Source: an uncultured Alphaproteobacteria bacterium
GTDB lineage: Bacteria > Pseudomonadota > Alphaproteobacteria > Rhodobacterales > Rhodobacteraceae
Reading direction: 5' to 3'
Length of the DNA stretch: 64,000 bases
NCBI GenBank assembly: GCA_902556405.1
Contig: CACDWF010000001.1
Location: forward strand, 298,206-362,205
Positions 24,603 through 32,819 of the stretch are shown here, piece by piece (position 1 is the stretch's first letter; each line of letters opens with the position of its first letter). Position numbers and translations under genes: made by a program. A model generated the notes under the pieces. It was not told the origin of the DNA, did not search any database, and saw only the letters and a program-made list of their open reading frames with translations.

Positions 24603-25624
24603 AGTGCCTTCATTAGTTCATACGCGCGCGCCGCTAGTTCTGGAACAGATAATGTTTCACGATTTGAGCGTTCAGGATTAGCGGCAATTCCAGATAAAGC
24701 CCTTTTTTTCACCCCCTGTATAACACATGCCATTCGGAAAAAACAAAATGCGAGATAAAAATTAAAATCTTTTATGTAGTCGATATTTCTAAACTCACAA
24801 TATTCTTTAATAAAATTTTCGTCGCTTGGTATTCCGAGAGGCTCTCTTTCAACACCTTTTAGTCCTCTACTAATTTTTCCTGCTGATTGTTCCCACTGCA
24901 TGATTAGAGATGCGAGGTCAGCAATGGGATGCCCAGTTGTACAAATCTCCCAGTCTATAATTGCAAGTAGTTTTGGCTCATTTTTATCAAATATCATATT
25001 ATCAAGTCGAAAATCACCATGAACCAGTGAACGAGGAGAGCTATCCATAGGTATCCTTTTAGGTAGCTCTTCCATCATTTCGTTCATTTCACTAATTTTT
25101 TCTGTTTCCGATGACAAATATTGCTTCGACCATCTACTTATTTGTCTTTCATAGTAGTTTCCATCAGCACCAAAATCAGTAAGCCCTACAGATGAAATAT
25201 CTACTTTATGCAACGAAGACAAGCCTCTATTTATTTCAATAAAAACTTTTTCTCTATCACGGCTAGTCAAACCTGGAAGAGCAGGATCTTCATAAACTAC
25301 TCCATCAACGAATTCCATTATATAAAAATCAACACCTAAAATCGATTGATCATCACAATAATGAAGCATCTTTGCAACCGGTACGGGAGTTTCATAAAGT
25401 GCTTTTTGCACTCTATATTCTCTGTCTATAGCGTGTGCTGATTTTAATAAGGGTCCATCCGGCTTTCGCCTAATTACATAATTATTAGTATCTGTTTCAA
25501 GTAAAAACGTTGGATTAGATTGGCCGATAGAAAACTTTTTTACCTGTTTTAAACTTGAAAATCCTTCAATATGATCAGCTAAGTAGGGAACAAGTTTCTC
25601 TTTGTTTAATGGATCTGCTGACAT
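24599..25624 (-). CDS. APH-like kinase, ACAD10/11 N-domain and LvaA relative
   Basis: A 341-residue aminoglycoside-phosphotransferase-fold protein. The Brenner motif LVHGDFRLDNMIF near residue 200 and the metal-binding IDWE near 224 are intact, and the N lobe keeps VIRRKP with its Lys near 54. The family includes the N-terminal domain of human ACAD10/11 and Pseudomonas LvaA, which phosphorylate the 4-hydroxyl of a 4-hydroxyacyl-CoA. It is separated from the acyl-CoA dehydrogenase only by a histidine phosphatase gene. The likely role is phosphorylation of a hydroxyacyl-CoA, inferred from this neighbour. It overlaps tesB by ATGA. Confidence 0.86.
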   Translation of the reverse strand: MSADPLNKEKLVPYLADHIEGFSSLKQVKKFSIGQSNPTFLLETDTNNYVIRRKPDGPLLKSAHAIDREYRVQKALYETPVPVAKMLHYCDDQSILGVDFYIMEFVDGVVYEDPALPGLTSRDREKVFIEINRGLSSLHKVDISSVGLTDFGADGNYYERQISRWSKQYLSSETEKISEMNEMMEELPKRIPMDSSPRSLVHGDFRLDNMIFDKNEPKLLAIIDWEICTTGHPIADLASLIMQWEQSAGKISRGLKGVEREPLGIPSDENFIKEYCEFRNIDYIKDFNFYLAFCFFRMACVIQGVKKRALSGIAANPERSNRETLSVPELAARAYELMKAL

Positions 25625-25628
25625 TTTT

Positions 25629-26276
25629 TTAACTGTACGTTAGCAAGTGGGCATTATCTCCATCAAATTGGGGCGTAGAGTTAAAGCTATGCAGATAAAA
25701 GGACCTCGGAGTATAAATAAACTTTGAAACTGATGTATTTTTTATTTGTAAATTTAGTGTCATCATTTCTTCTTTAGGAGCGTTTAAAGTTGTTGCTACC
25801 ACCCTACTTATGGGTCCACCTGAAGTAACGACCACTACCTGCTTACAGTCAAGGTCACAGCTAAACTTGACAGCATTACTAATTCTTGAAGAAAAATCCT
25901 CCCAGCTTTCTGAAGCATTTGGTAGTTTTGCATTCATCCAATTTGTAACGGTCGTCCGAAGTGTTCTAAAGTGAGTTTTTCTGTCCGTAAAAATTTCCTG
26001 AGGAATGTTGGGGCCAAATTCTGCTAACAATAGATCCCTAAAATCATATTCATTCCACCCTGGATGCTTGTCAACCTGACAATTTAGGTTAAAGTTTTCA
26101 AGCGTTTGCTGATGTCTCTGTTGTGTGCCAATTACAACTCTGTCAGGGGCTATATTTAGTTTGTCGAACAAAGAGCCCAAAAGAGCCGCTTGGTCATGAC
26201 CTAACTCTGATAAATTATCATAGTTTTCATGACCAAAAGATGCCTGAGCATGCCTAATGAGAATTAGCTCACTCAT
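25629..26276 (-). CDS. Histidine phosphatase-family protein
   Basis: A 215-residue phosphoglycerate-mutase-fold protein. The N-terminal LILIRHAQASFG has the catalytic His with RHA in place of RHG, and VVVTSGGPISRV near residue 150 provides a second site, where the usual His (SHG) appears as Ser-Gly, so the second His is missing at that point. The region around QQRHQQTLE near 50 also fits the family. It lies four bases upstream of the kinase-like gene. It could remove a phosphate from a phosphorylated intermediate or regulate it; it may be weakly active because of the altered second motif. Confidence 0.8.
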   Translation of the reverse strand: MSELILIRHAQASFGHENYDNLSELGHDQAALLGSLFDKLNIAPDRVVIGTQQRHQQTLENFNLNCQVDKHPGWNEYDFRDLLLAEFGPNIPQEIFTDRKTHFRTLRTTVTNWMNAKLPNASESWEDFSSRISNAVKFSCDLDCKQVVVVTSGGPISRVVATTLNAPKEEMMTLNLQIKNTSVSKFIYTPRSFYLHSFNSTPQFDGDNAHLLTYS

Positions 26277-26291
26277 AAAGGTTTAATACTT

Positions 26292-27518
26292 TTAGTTTGA
26301 GTATCGTCTTAGTTCAGCTCTTGCAACTTGTCTTCTGTGAACGGCATCGGGGCCATCGGCGAGTCGTAACGTTCTTACGTGTGTCCACATGTGAGCAAGG
26401 GGAGTGTCTTGACTGATACCCATCCCGCCGTGCATTTGTATTGCCTCATCAATAACCTTTAATGCCATTAAGGGTGCCACTACTTTTATCTGGCTAATCC
26501 AAGGTTGTGCTGCTTTGACACCTGCTGTATCCATCATCCAAGCGGCTTTTAAGCAAAGTAAGCGACTTTGCTCTATTTCCATCCGGCAGTTTGCAATAAT
26601 ATCGTAGTTTGCTCCGAGTTCTGTTAACTCCTTTCCAAAGGCTGTTCGTGTTTTAGAGCGTCTTATCATCAACTCAAGGGCTTTTTCTGCTTGCCCGATG
26701 GCTCTCATACAGTGATGAATTCTTCCAGGTCCCAGTCTTCCCTGCGAAACCTCGAAACCACGCCCTTCACCAAGAATTAGATTCTCTGCAGGAACTTTAA
26801 CGTTTGTAAATTTACAGTGTCCATGCCCATGAGGAGCATCGTCTGCACCGAAGACATTCATAAATCTAAGGACTTCAAATCCGTCAGAGTCGGCATCCAC
26901 GAAAAACATGGAATGCCTCGAATGCTTTGCGGCATCTGGATCTGTTAGCGCCATAACAATGAAAACTTTACATCTGGGATCCCCAACACCAGAAGACCAC
27001 CATTTTTGGCCATTCAATACCCAATGATCGCCTTCTTTTTTTGCTTCAAGCGATATATTTGTAGCGTCTGAAGAAGCAACGTCCGGCTCTGTCATTAAAT
27101 AAGCAGATCGTATTTCGCCCTCGAGCAACTTTGTTAACCACTTCTTTTTATGGTTTTCATTACCGTAGCGTTCAATTACTTCCATATTTCCGGTGTCCGG
27201 TGCGCTACAGTTAAACACTTCCGCTGCGATACCAACTTTTCCCATTTCTTCTGCAAGATAAGCGTACTCAACAGTTGATAAACCGTAGCCTTTCTCCGAG
27301 TCAGTGAGCCAAAAGTTCCAAAGGCCTCTTTCTTTGGCAAGAGTTTTTAGATGCAACAGTATTTCCATCTGTCTTTCTGTTAGCTGCCAACGGCTTCCAG
27401 ATGGATGTCTACCAACTTCTTCATGAAACTCATGATCAAGAGGTTCTATATCGTCTGAAACCATCTGTCTTACTTTATCAATTAACGGTTTTACTTTGTC
27501 GGTAACACCTAAATCCAT
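26292..27518 (-). CDS. Acyl-CoA dehydrogenase, ACAD10/11 type
   Basis: A 408-residue FAD enzyme. EVFNCSAPDTGNMEV, MTEPDVASSDATNI and WWSSGVGDPRCK are the characteristic segments of the ACAD10/11 branch, with the FAD/substrate loops MTEP and WW in place. The C-terminal QMHGGMGISQDTPLA and HRRQVARAELRRY end the fold as usual. Family members use the dehydrogenase site to eliminate a 4-phosphate and form an enoyl-CoA. It sits between the nitronate-monooxygenase-like gene and the phosphatase. It is likely to act together with the neighbouring APH-like kinase. Confidence 0.92.
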   Translation of the reverse strand: MDLGVTDKVKPLIDKVRQMVSDDIEPLDHEFHEEVGRHPSGSRWQLTERQMEILLHLKTLAKERGLWNFWLTDSEKGYGLSTVEYAYLAEEMGKVGIAAEVFNCSAPDTGNMEVIERYGNENHKKKWLTKLLEGEIRSAYLMTEPDVASSDATNISLEAKKEGDHWVLNGQKWWSSGVGDPRCKVFIVMALTDPDAAKHSRHSMFFVDADSDGFEVLRFMNVFGADDAPHGHGHCKFTNVKVPAENLILGEGRGFEVSQGRLGPGRIHHCMRAIGQAEKALELMIRRSKTRTAFGKELTELGANYDIIANCRMEIEQSRLLCLKAAWMMDTAGVKAAQPWISQIKVVAPLMALKVIDEAIQMHGGMGISQDTPLAHMWTHVRTLRLADGPDAVHRRQVARAELRRYSN

Positions 27519-27531
27519 ATCTTTCTCCTAA

Positions 27532-28527
27532 CTAACTAAATTTTAATTTAAATTCTGAAATAGCTGTTTTAAATTCGCTGTCCAAATTATGAACAAACTC
27601 TGAAACACTTTCAATTGATTTAATTGACGCAATGCCTTGGCCACATCCAAAAATTTGTGACCAAGCCTTTGGTTTTTCAGATGACGGATCAAAATTCATA
27701 TCTTTAACGGAGCCTTGCTGAAGATTTTCAGGATCCATGCCAGCGTTAACAACTGATGGTTTTAAATAATTTCCCGAAACACCCGTAAACAGTGATGATA
27801 AAAGGATATCCTCGGCAGAAGAATCAACAATCATATTTTTGTACGCATTAGAGGCATTGGCTTCTTTTGTAGCTATAAACGGTGAGCCAATATATCCCAT
27901 GTCCGCGCCCATCATAAGTGAAGCAAGCAATGCCCTACCAGTAGCTATTGAACCGGAAAGTAATAATGGACCTTTGAACCATTCTCTTATCTCTTGGATC
28001 AGAGCAAAGGGGGATTGAGGGCCTGCATGCCCTCCCGCACCAGCTGCTACGGCTATTAAGCCGTCCGCGCCTTTTTCGATAGCTTTTCGAGCAAAAGTAT
28101 TATTGATGATATCATGTAAAACAGTACCACCGCATGAATGAGCAGCCTCATTTACCTCTGGTCGAGCTCCGAGTGATGTAATCCAAACGGGTACATTCCA
28201 TTTTACACATATTTCAATATCTCTCATCAATCGCGGATTTGATCTATGTACTATTTGATTAACGGCGAAAGGGGCCGCAGGATTATCTGGATTTTCTTGA
28301 TTATGTCGATCAAGCTCCTCCGTTATTCGTTTGAGCCATCTCTCCAGCTCGATAGGTTCACCCTCTTTCTCGCGAGCGTTTAATGCTGGGAAGCTGCCAA
28401 TAACCCCGGCCTTGCACTGCGCAATTACCAAATCTGGTACAGATATAATAAAAAGTGGGGCCGCTACTACGGGAAGCTTTCCCGCCGTTAAGACGGGAGG
28501 AAGATTTGCGCTACTATGTATATTCAT
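27532..28527 (-). CDS. Nitronate monooxygenase-like FMN protein
   Basis: A 331-residue TIM-barrel protein of the 2-nitropropane dioxygenase family, which binds FMN. AVAAGAGGHAGPQSPFALI near residue 165 carries the active-site His, and LLSGSIATGRALLASLMMGAD near 190 is the phosphate-binding part. Several family members are in fact enoyl reductases or unknown, so nitronate oxidation is not assured. The start overlaps the thiolase stop by one base (TGATG). Its presence inside a fatty-acyl operon makes an acyl-CoA or enoyl role as likely as nitro metabolism. Confidence 0.85.
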   Translation of the reverse strand: MNIHSSANLPPVLTAGKLPVVAAPLFIISVPDLVIAQCKAGVIGSFPALNAREKEGEPIELERWLKRITEELDRHNQENPDNPAAPFAVNQIVHRSNPRLMRDIEICVKWNVPVWITSLGARPEVNEAAHSCGGTVLHDIINNTFARKAIEKGADGLIAVAAGAGGHAGPQSPFALIQEIREWFKGPLLLSGSIATGRALLASLMMGADMGYIGSPFIATKEANASNAYKNMIVDSSAEDILLSSLFTGVSGNYLKPSVVNAGMDPENLQQGSVKDMNFDPSSEKPKAWSQIFGCGQGIASIKSIESVSEFVHNLDSEFKTAISEFKLKFS

Positions 28528-29729
28528 CAGAGAACCTCAAAAAGGCCTGCGCCTCCCATTCCTCCCCCAATACACATTGTACAGACGACATATTTCGCAC
28601 CTCTTCTTTTTCCTTCAATTAACGCGTGACCAACCATACGAGCACCAGACATCCCATAAGGATGGCCGATGGAAATTGCCCCGCCATTTACATTGAGATT
28701 TTCATTTGGAATACCTAACTTGTCTTTACAATATAGAACCTGTACAGCAAAGGCTTCATTCAGTTCCCAAAGATCTATGTCATCCATTTTCAAGCTATGC
28801 TTTTCTAGTAATTTTGGTACAGCAAAAACAGGTCCAATGCCCATTTCGTCTGGAGCGCAACCAGCAGCCATCATTCCAACATATCTTCCAAGCGGCTCTA
28901 ACCCTTTCTTTTCTGCAATTTTTGCTTCCATCAACAAAGATGCTGAGGCCCCATCAGACAGTTGGCTTGCATTGCCTGCGGTTATATAACCACCTTCAGA
29001 CATAGTCAGTCCATTTTTAAAAACTGGTGACAATGAAGATAGCCCTTCGATGTTCGTGCTTGGTCTATTTCCTTCATCTTTTTCTAGCGTTACTTCCTTA
29101 TCACTTATTTCACCTGTTTCTTTATCTTGAACTTTCATGGTTGTTTTGAGAGGCACAATTTCGTCATCGAATGCTCCTCTTTGTTGTCCAGATGCCGTTC
29201 TTTGTTGAGATTGAAGTGAATATTCATCCTGATACTCTCTACTTACATTATATCGAGAAGCAACGGTCTCAGCTGTCTCAATCATAGTCATATACATATC
29301 AGGCTGATGATCCTTAAACCACGGATCGTACGCTCTGTATCCATTCATCTTATCATTTTGAACGAGGCTTATGGACTCTACTCCTCCGCCTACCGTAACA
29401 TCCATGCCGTCGTTTATTATTTGTTTCGCTGCCGTTGCAATAGCCATCATTCCACTAGCACACTGGCGATCTATAGACATTCCTGGGACTGTAACAGGTA
29501 ATCCGGCTCGTATAGCTGCTTGTCGAGCAACGTTCCCTCCGCTAGATCCTTGCTGTAGAGCTGCGCCCATTATAACATCGCTAACTTCGCTAGGTTCTAT
29601 TCCTGCCCTTTCAACTGCTTTTTCAATTGCATGCCCCGCTAGCTCTTGGGCTGACGTATCATTGAAGGCTCCTCGGTAGGCTTTTCCTATAGGTGTTCTC
29701 GCAGTTGATACTATTACGGCTTCTCGCAT
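28527..29729 (-). CDS. Acetyl-CoA acyltransferase (thiolase)
   Basis: A 400-residue thiolase that cleaves 3-ketoacyl-CoA to acetyl-CoA and a shortened acyl-CoA. The nucleophile Cys is in [10 protein letters not shown] near residue 88; [19 protein letters not shown] near 350 has the His, and [14 protein letters not shown] at the end has the second Cys. All three catalytic positions are intact. It follows MaoC by 94 bases and is the head of a tight group of genes reading leftward. It closes the beta-oxidation cycle with the hydratases, SDRs and dehydrogenase around it. Confidence 0.92.
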   Translation of the reverse strand: MREAVIVSTARTPIGKAYRGAFNDTSAQELAGHAIEKAVERAGIEPSEVSDVIMGAALQQGSSGGNVARQAAIRAGLPVTVPGMSIDRQCASGMMAIATAAKQIINDGMDVTVGGGVESISLVQNDKMNGYRAYDPWFKDHQPDMYMTMIETAETVASRYNVSREYQDEYSLQSQQRTASGQQRGAFDDEIVPLKTTMKVQDKETGEISDKEVTLEKDEGNRPSTNIEGLSSLSPVFKNGLTMSEGGYITAGNASQLSDGASASLLMEAKIAEKKGLEPLGRYVGMMAAGCAPDEMGIGPVFAVPKLLEKHSLKMDDIDLWELNEAFAVQVLYCKDKLGIPNENLNVNGGAISIGHPYGMSGARMVGHALIEGKRRGAKYVVCTMCIGGGMGGAGLFEVL

Positions 29730-29823
29730 TTCTTTTCTCCGATAATTAAATGAAAATTTACATATTAAGTGCGTCTAATATTATCATACAATTTTTTTCG
29801 TACAATCTTTAAACTTAAGACTT

Positions 29824-30315
29824 TTAAGGTTTAACAAACGCTTTTGTGACCCACTCAGCCGCTAAGACAGGTTTTTCCTGGCTTTCTAGCTCTACAATAA
29901 CATCATAGATCATAGTTATTTCTCCTGTATCTTTCTTTTCGATATCTTTCAATGTAAAGTGACCCCTAATTTTTGAGTTGACAGGAACCGGCGATACAAA
30001 TCGTAGCTTGTTAAAGCCGTAATTTAGCCCAAAATGTGCCCCCTCTATACCCGGCACGCAATCGTAGGACATAGCGGACAATAAAGATAGAGACAAAAAG
30101 CCGTGCGCTATTGTTGAATTAAAGGGTGTTTCTTTCTTTACTCTTTCTGGATCCACGTGAATAAAGAAGTGATCTTTAGTAAGATCAGCAAAACTGTCAA
30201 TCATGGCTTGATTGATAGAATACCACTCTGATTTTCCTACAACTTGTCCTAGTTTGTCAGATACCTCGTCAAAGCTTAGCTTTGTAAGTGCTCCATCATT
30301 ATTTACCTTTTGCAT
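29824..30315 (-). CDS. MaoC-like (R)-specific enoyl-CoA hydratase
   Basis: A 163-residue single-hotdog protein. The catalytic Asp/His pair appears in INQAMIDSFADLTKDHFFIHVDPER, with GHFT and AHGFLSLSL further on, as in MaoC dehydratases and PhaJ. It would hydrate a trans-enoyl-CoA to the (R)-3-hydroxy form. The gene faces the ABC transporter operon, with a 241-base divergent promoter region between them, and the thiolase operon continues leftward after a 94-base gap. Length fits the family. Confidence 0.9.
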   Translation of the reverse strand: MQKVNNDGALTKLSFDEVSDKLGQVVGKSEWYSINQAMIDSFADLTKDHFFIHVDPERVKKETPFNSTIAHGFLSLSLLSAMSYDCVPGIEGAHFGLNYGFNKLRFVSPVPVNSKIRGHFTLKDIEKKDTGEITMIYDVIVELESQEKPVLAAEWVTKAFVKP

Positions 30316-30405
30316 TTTATAGTCTCCCCGATTCGAATTGAAATTATCTTAATGGGATTTATGATGGTTTACTCTTTTTTTTGGCCAGAAGGAGGTTTTT
30401 TTAAC

Positions 30406-30506
30406 ACGTAATGTATAGTTGACGTTACGTTATGTGATTAATTGACGCTATGTTAGACCGTGGCGTTATTTTAGGGTTGACCTCATAAAAAAATATACCC
30501 TATCAT
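30406..30506 (+). promoter_or_regulatory. Promoter and repeated operator-like sites before the ABC transporter
   Basis: A sigma-70-like promoter is TTGACC at 30477-30482 and TATCAT at 30501-30506 with an 18-base spacer. Upstream lie an inverted repeat ACGTAA (30406-30411) with TTACGT (30425-30430), and a direct repeat TTGACGTTACGTTA (30419-30432) and TTGACGCTATGTTA (30442-30455), 23 bases apart. A third related GGCGTTATTTTA is near 30463. Spacing of about two helical turns suggests a cooperative regulator that may serve both the transporter and the divergent maoC operon. Its identity is not known. Confidence 0.55.
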
Positions 30507-30556
30507 TCACATACTGAACAATATTGTTTGTGAACTAACATAAACTTGGGAGGAAT

Positions 30557-31801
30557 ATGTTTATGAAAATATTTAAAAAATTAACAGCTATGGTAATGGC
30601 AATTGGAGTTTTAATAGGCTCCTCGGCTTTCGCTGATACTGTAAAAATAGCATTCATTGACCCGTTATCTGGTCCATTTGCGACGACAGGGTCTAACGGA
30701 TTAGCGGAATGGAAATTTGCCGTTGAAAAACTCGTCAACGAGAAAGGCGGGGTTTTAGGCGGAAAAAAAATGGAAGTAGTAGCACTTGATAACAAAATGG
30801 ACGGAAAAGAGTCTTTGATTCAGGTACAAGTGGCAATAGATCAGGGAATTCGCTTCATTGCGCAGGGAAATTCTTCTGGTATTGCAAACGCTATTACAGA
30901 TATGGTAAAAAAGCACAACAAAAGGAATCCGGACAAAAGAGTTATTTTTATCAACTACTCTGCAGTTGATCCAGCTTTAACAAATGATAAGTGTAATTTT
31001 TGGCACTTTAGGTTTGATGCGAACGCAGACATCAAAATGGATGCTATAACAGATGTTATTGCGCAGGTGCCTTCAATCAAAAAGATGTATCTGATTGGAC
31101 AAGACTATTCATTCGGTAAAGCAGTAGCAGCTGCCGCTGAAAAATATCTTGCAGAGAAGACTTCGATTAATATCGTAGGTAATGAATTGCATCCGATCGG
31201 TAAAGTGAAGGATTTTACACCTTATGCTAGAAAGATACTTGCCTCAGGAGCTGATGCTGTCATTACAGGTAATTGGGGCGCTGATATGGTTAATCTTGGT
31301 AGATCTCTCTCTGAGTCTGGGTTTAAAGGGCCGATCTACTGCTATTATTGTGCAAGTAATGGGATAACCGGTACTTTCGGTGCTGCTGGAAAAGGTATGC
31401 TTCATTTAGTTGGAGAAGGCCTACACAACCCTGCGACACCAGAGTTGACTGCCTATCACAAAGCTTTTAAGGCGAAGTATCCAAAGTGGGATTTATCTCA
31501 ACCTAGAATTATCAATGCGGCACAAATGCTTGCAGCAGCGATAAATAAGGCTGGAACAGCTGATGACATGGTTGCCGTTGCCTCGGCGCTTGAGGGAATG
31601 GAGTTTGACTCAAAGCTGTTGGGTACGAAGGTTCTTATGAGAGCTAAAGATCATCAGGCGATACAGAACGTACATGTTGGTATTCACACAGACGACGTTG
31701 AGATCGACTACGATAACTCTGGTTATGGTATTAAGATCTTCAAGACTGTGGAGATGGCGTCAATGGATAGCGCAACCTCATGTAAGATGAAGAGACCATA
31801 A
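30557..31801 (+). CDS. Periplasmic substrate-binding protein of a branched-chain-type ABC importer
   Basis: A 414-residue LivK-type type I binding protein. The N terminus is a clear signal peptide (MKIFKKLTAMVMAIGVLIG...SAFA, cleavage near Ala/Asp), so it is exported. The mature start DTVKIAFIDPLSGPFATTG is the family's ligand-loop signature. GGAGG sits just before the ATG at 30557; an ATG at 30563 is a second choice with wider spacing. It heads the transport operon. The ligand could be an amino acid, amide, or aromatic or aliphatic acid; the surrounding catabolic genes favour an acid. A hairpin separates it from the permease genes. Confidence 0.9.
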   Translation: MFMKIFKKLTAMVMAIGVLIGSSAFADTVKIAFIDPLSGPFATTGSNGLAEWKFAVEKLVNEKGGVLGGKKMEVVALDNKMDGKESLIQVQVAIDQGIRFIAQGNSSGIANAITDMVKKHNKRNPDKRVIFINYSAVDPALTNDKCNFWHFRFDANADIKMDAITDVIAQVPSIKKMYLIGQDYSFGKAVAAAAEKYLAEKTSINIVGNELHPIGKVKDFTPYARKILASGADAVITGNWGADMVNLGRSLSESGFKGPIYCYYCASNGITGTFGAAGKGMLHLVGEGLHNPATPELTAYHKAFKAKYPKWDLSQPRIINAAQMLAAAINKAGTADDMVAVASALEGMEFDSKLLGTKVLMRAKDHQAIQNVHVGIHTDDVEIDYDNSGYGIKIFKTVEMASMDSATSCKMKRP

Positions 31802-31813
31802 ACTAGTCGATTT

Positions 31814-31836
31814 TTGCCCCGCTTTCTGCGGGGCAA
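31814..31836 (+). terminator. GC-rich stem-loop after the binding-protein gene
   Basis: A 9-bp perfect stem, TTGCCCCGC (31814-31822) with GCGGGGCAA (31828-31836), has a 5-base loop. No T-tract follows on this strand, so it may act as a processing or stabilising element that makes the binding protein more abundant than the permease, as is common in such operons, rather than as a full stop. Confidence 0.7.
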
Positions 31837-31859
31837 TCTCAAAAAAAAATAGGTAAAAA

Positions 31860-32816
31860 ATGGACTTAATTATAATAAATATAATTGATGGCCTAATTTA
31901 TGGCCTGCTTTTATTCATGCTTTCGAGTGGTCTTACCCTTATATTCTCAATGATGGGAGTACTGAACCTTTCACATGCGGCCTTCTATATGCTAGGGGCT
32001 TACTTTGCTTATCAGATAAGTTTAGTGATAGGCTTTTGGGTAGGATTAATAGTTGCACCTGTATTAGTAACAATATTGGGAGCACTAGTTGAAAGATATG
32101 GCCTGCGTCGCGTTCACCAGTATGGGCACGTTCCGGAACTGATTTTTACCTTTGGATTATTTTTCGTAATTGAAGAATCCGTACAGTATATTTGGGGTCG
32201 AAATATGGTTCCATATAACTCCCCAGAATCTCTGAACTTCATTGCTATCAATTTAGCAGGAGGATCAATACCTGCTTATAAGGTGTTTATGCTTTTGGTT
32301 TCTGTAGCTATATTTGTTGCTTTATATTATGTTTTGGCAAGAACCAGAATTGGAATGATTATTCAGGCTGCTCTAAGCTACCCAAAAACTGTGGAAGCCC
32401 TGGGGCACAATGTGCCTTTGGTTTTTATGGGGGTATTTGGAGTTGGAACGGGATTAGCAGGTCTTGCGGGCGTTATCGCTGGCCCTTCCTTAACAACTTT
32501 CCCTGGTATGGCTTTTCTTCTAGGTTCTATCGTATTTGTATGCGTTGTTGTTGGAGGTTTGGGATCACTCACTGGTGCGTTCTTAGCTTCGCTGCTGATT
32601 GGATGGCTTCAGACATTTGCTGCCTCTTATAACATTGGAGCCGCAGATATTTTAATTGCTATGGGTTATGAATATCCCAAAGACGTTTATTACCACCCGT
32701 GGCGTGATCTTTGGACACTTACTCTTCCACAAATTGGGCCAATATTGCCATATTTGTTGCTGATATTAGTACTTGTTTTTAGACCTTATGGATTATTTGG
32801 AAGAAGGGATTCTTAA
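31860..32816 (+). CDS. Branched-chain-type ABC permease, LivH family
   Basis: A 318-residue inner-membrane permease with about eight hydrophobic segments from residue 5 on (GLIYGLLLFMLSSGLTLIFS). SGLTLIFSMMGVLNLSHAAF is the LivH hallmark, and GGLGSLTGAFLASLLIGWLQ ends the core. It pairs with the LivM-type protein to form the channel for the periplasmic binding protein's ligand. It is followed three bases later by that gene, so they form one unit. An AGGT precedes the ATG. Start and length agree with the family. Confidence 0.92.
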   Translation: MDLIIINIIDGLIYGLLLFMLSSGLTLIFSMMGVLNLSHAAFYMLGAYFAYQISLVIGFWVGLIVAPVLVTILGALVERYGLRRVHQYGHVPELIFTFGLFFVIEESVQYIWGRNMVPYNSPESLNFIAINLAGGSIPAYKVFMLLVSVAIFVALYYVLARTRIGMIIQAALSYPKTVEALGHNVPLVFMGVFGVGTGLAGLAGVIAGPSLTTFPGMAFLLGSIVFVCVVVGGLGSLTGAFLASLLIGWLQTFAASYNIGAADILIAMGYEYPKDVYYHPWRDLWTLTLPQIGPILPYLLLILVLVFRPYGLFGRRDS

Positions 32817-32819
32817 AAA

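Noticed and set aside
28331..28989. Open frames on the rightward strand opposite the thiolase and nitronate-monooxygenase genes
   Set aside because: The leftward genes show intact catalytic motifs; the opposite frames have no ribosome binding site or recognisable protein.
31814..31836. The hairpin as a true transcription terminator
   Set aside because: No T-tract follows in the rightward direction and the permease genes continue closely after it; it is listed as a stem-loop with this caution.
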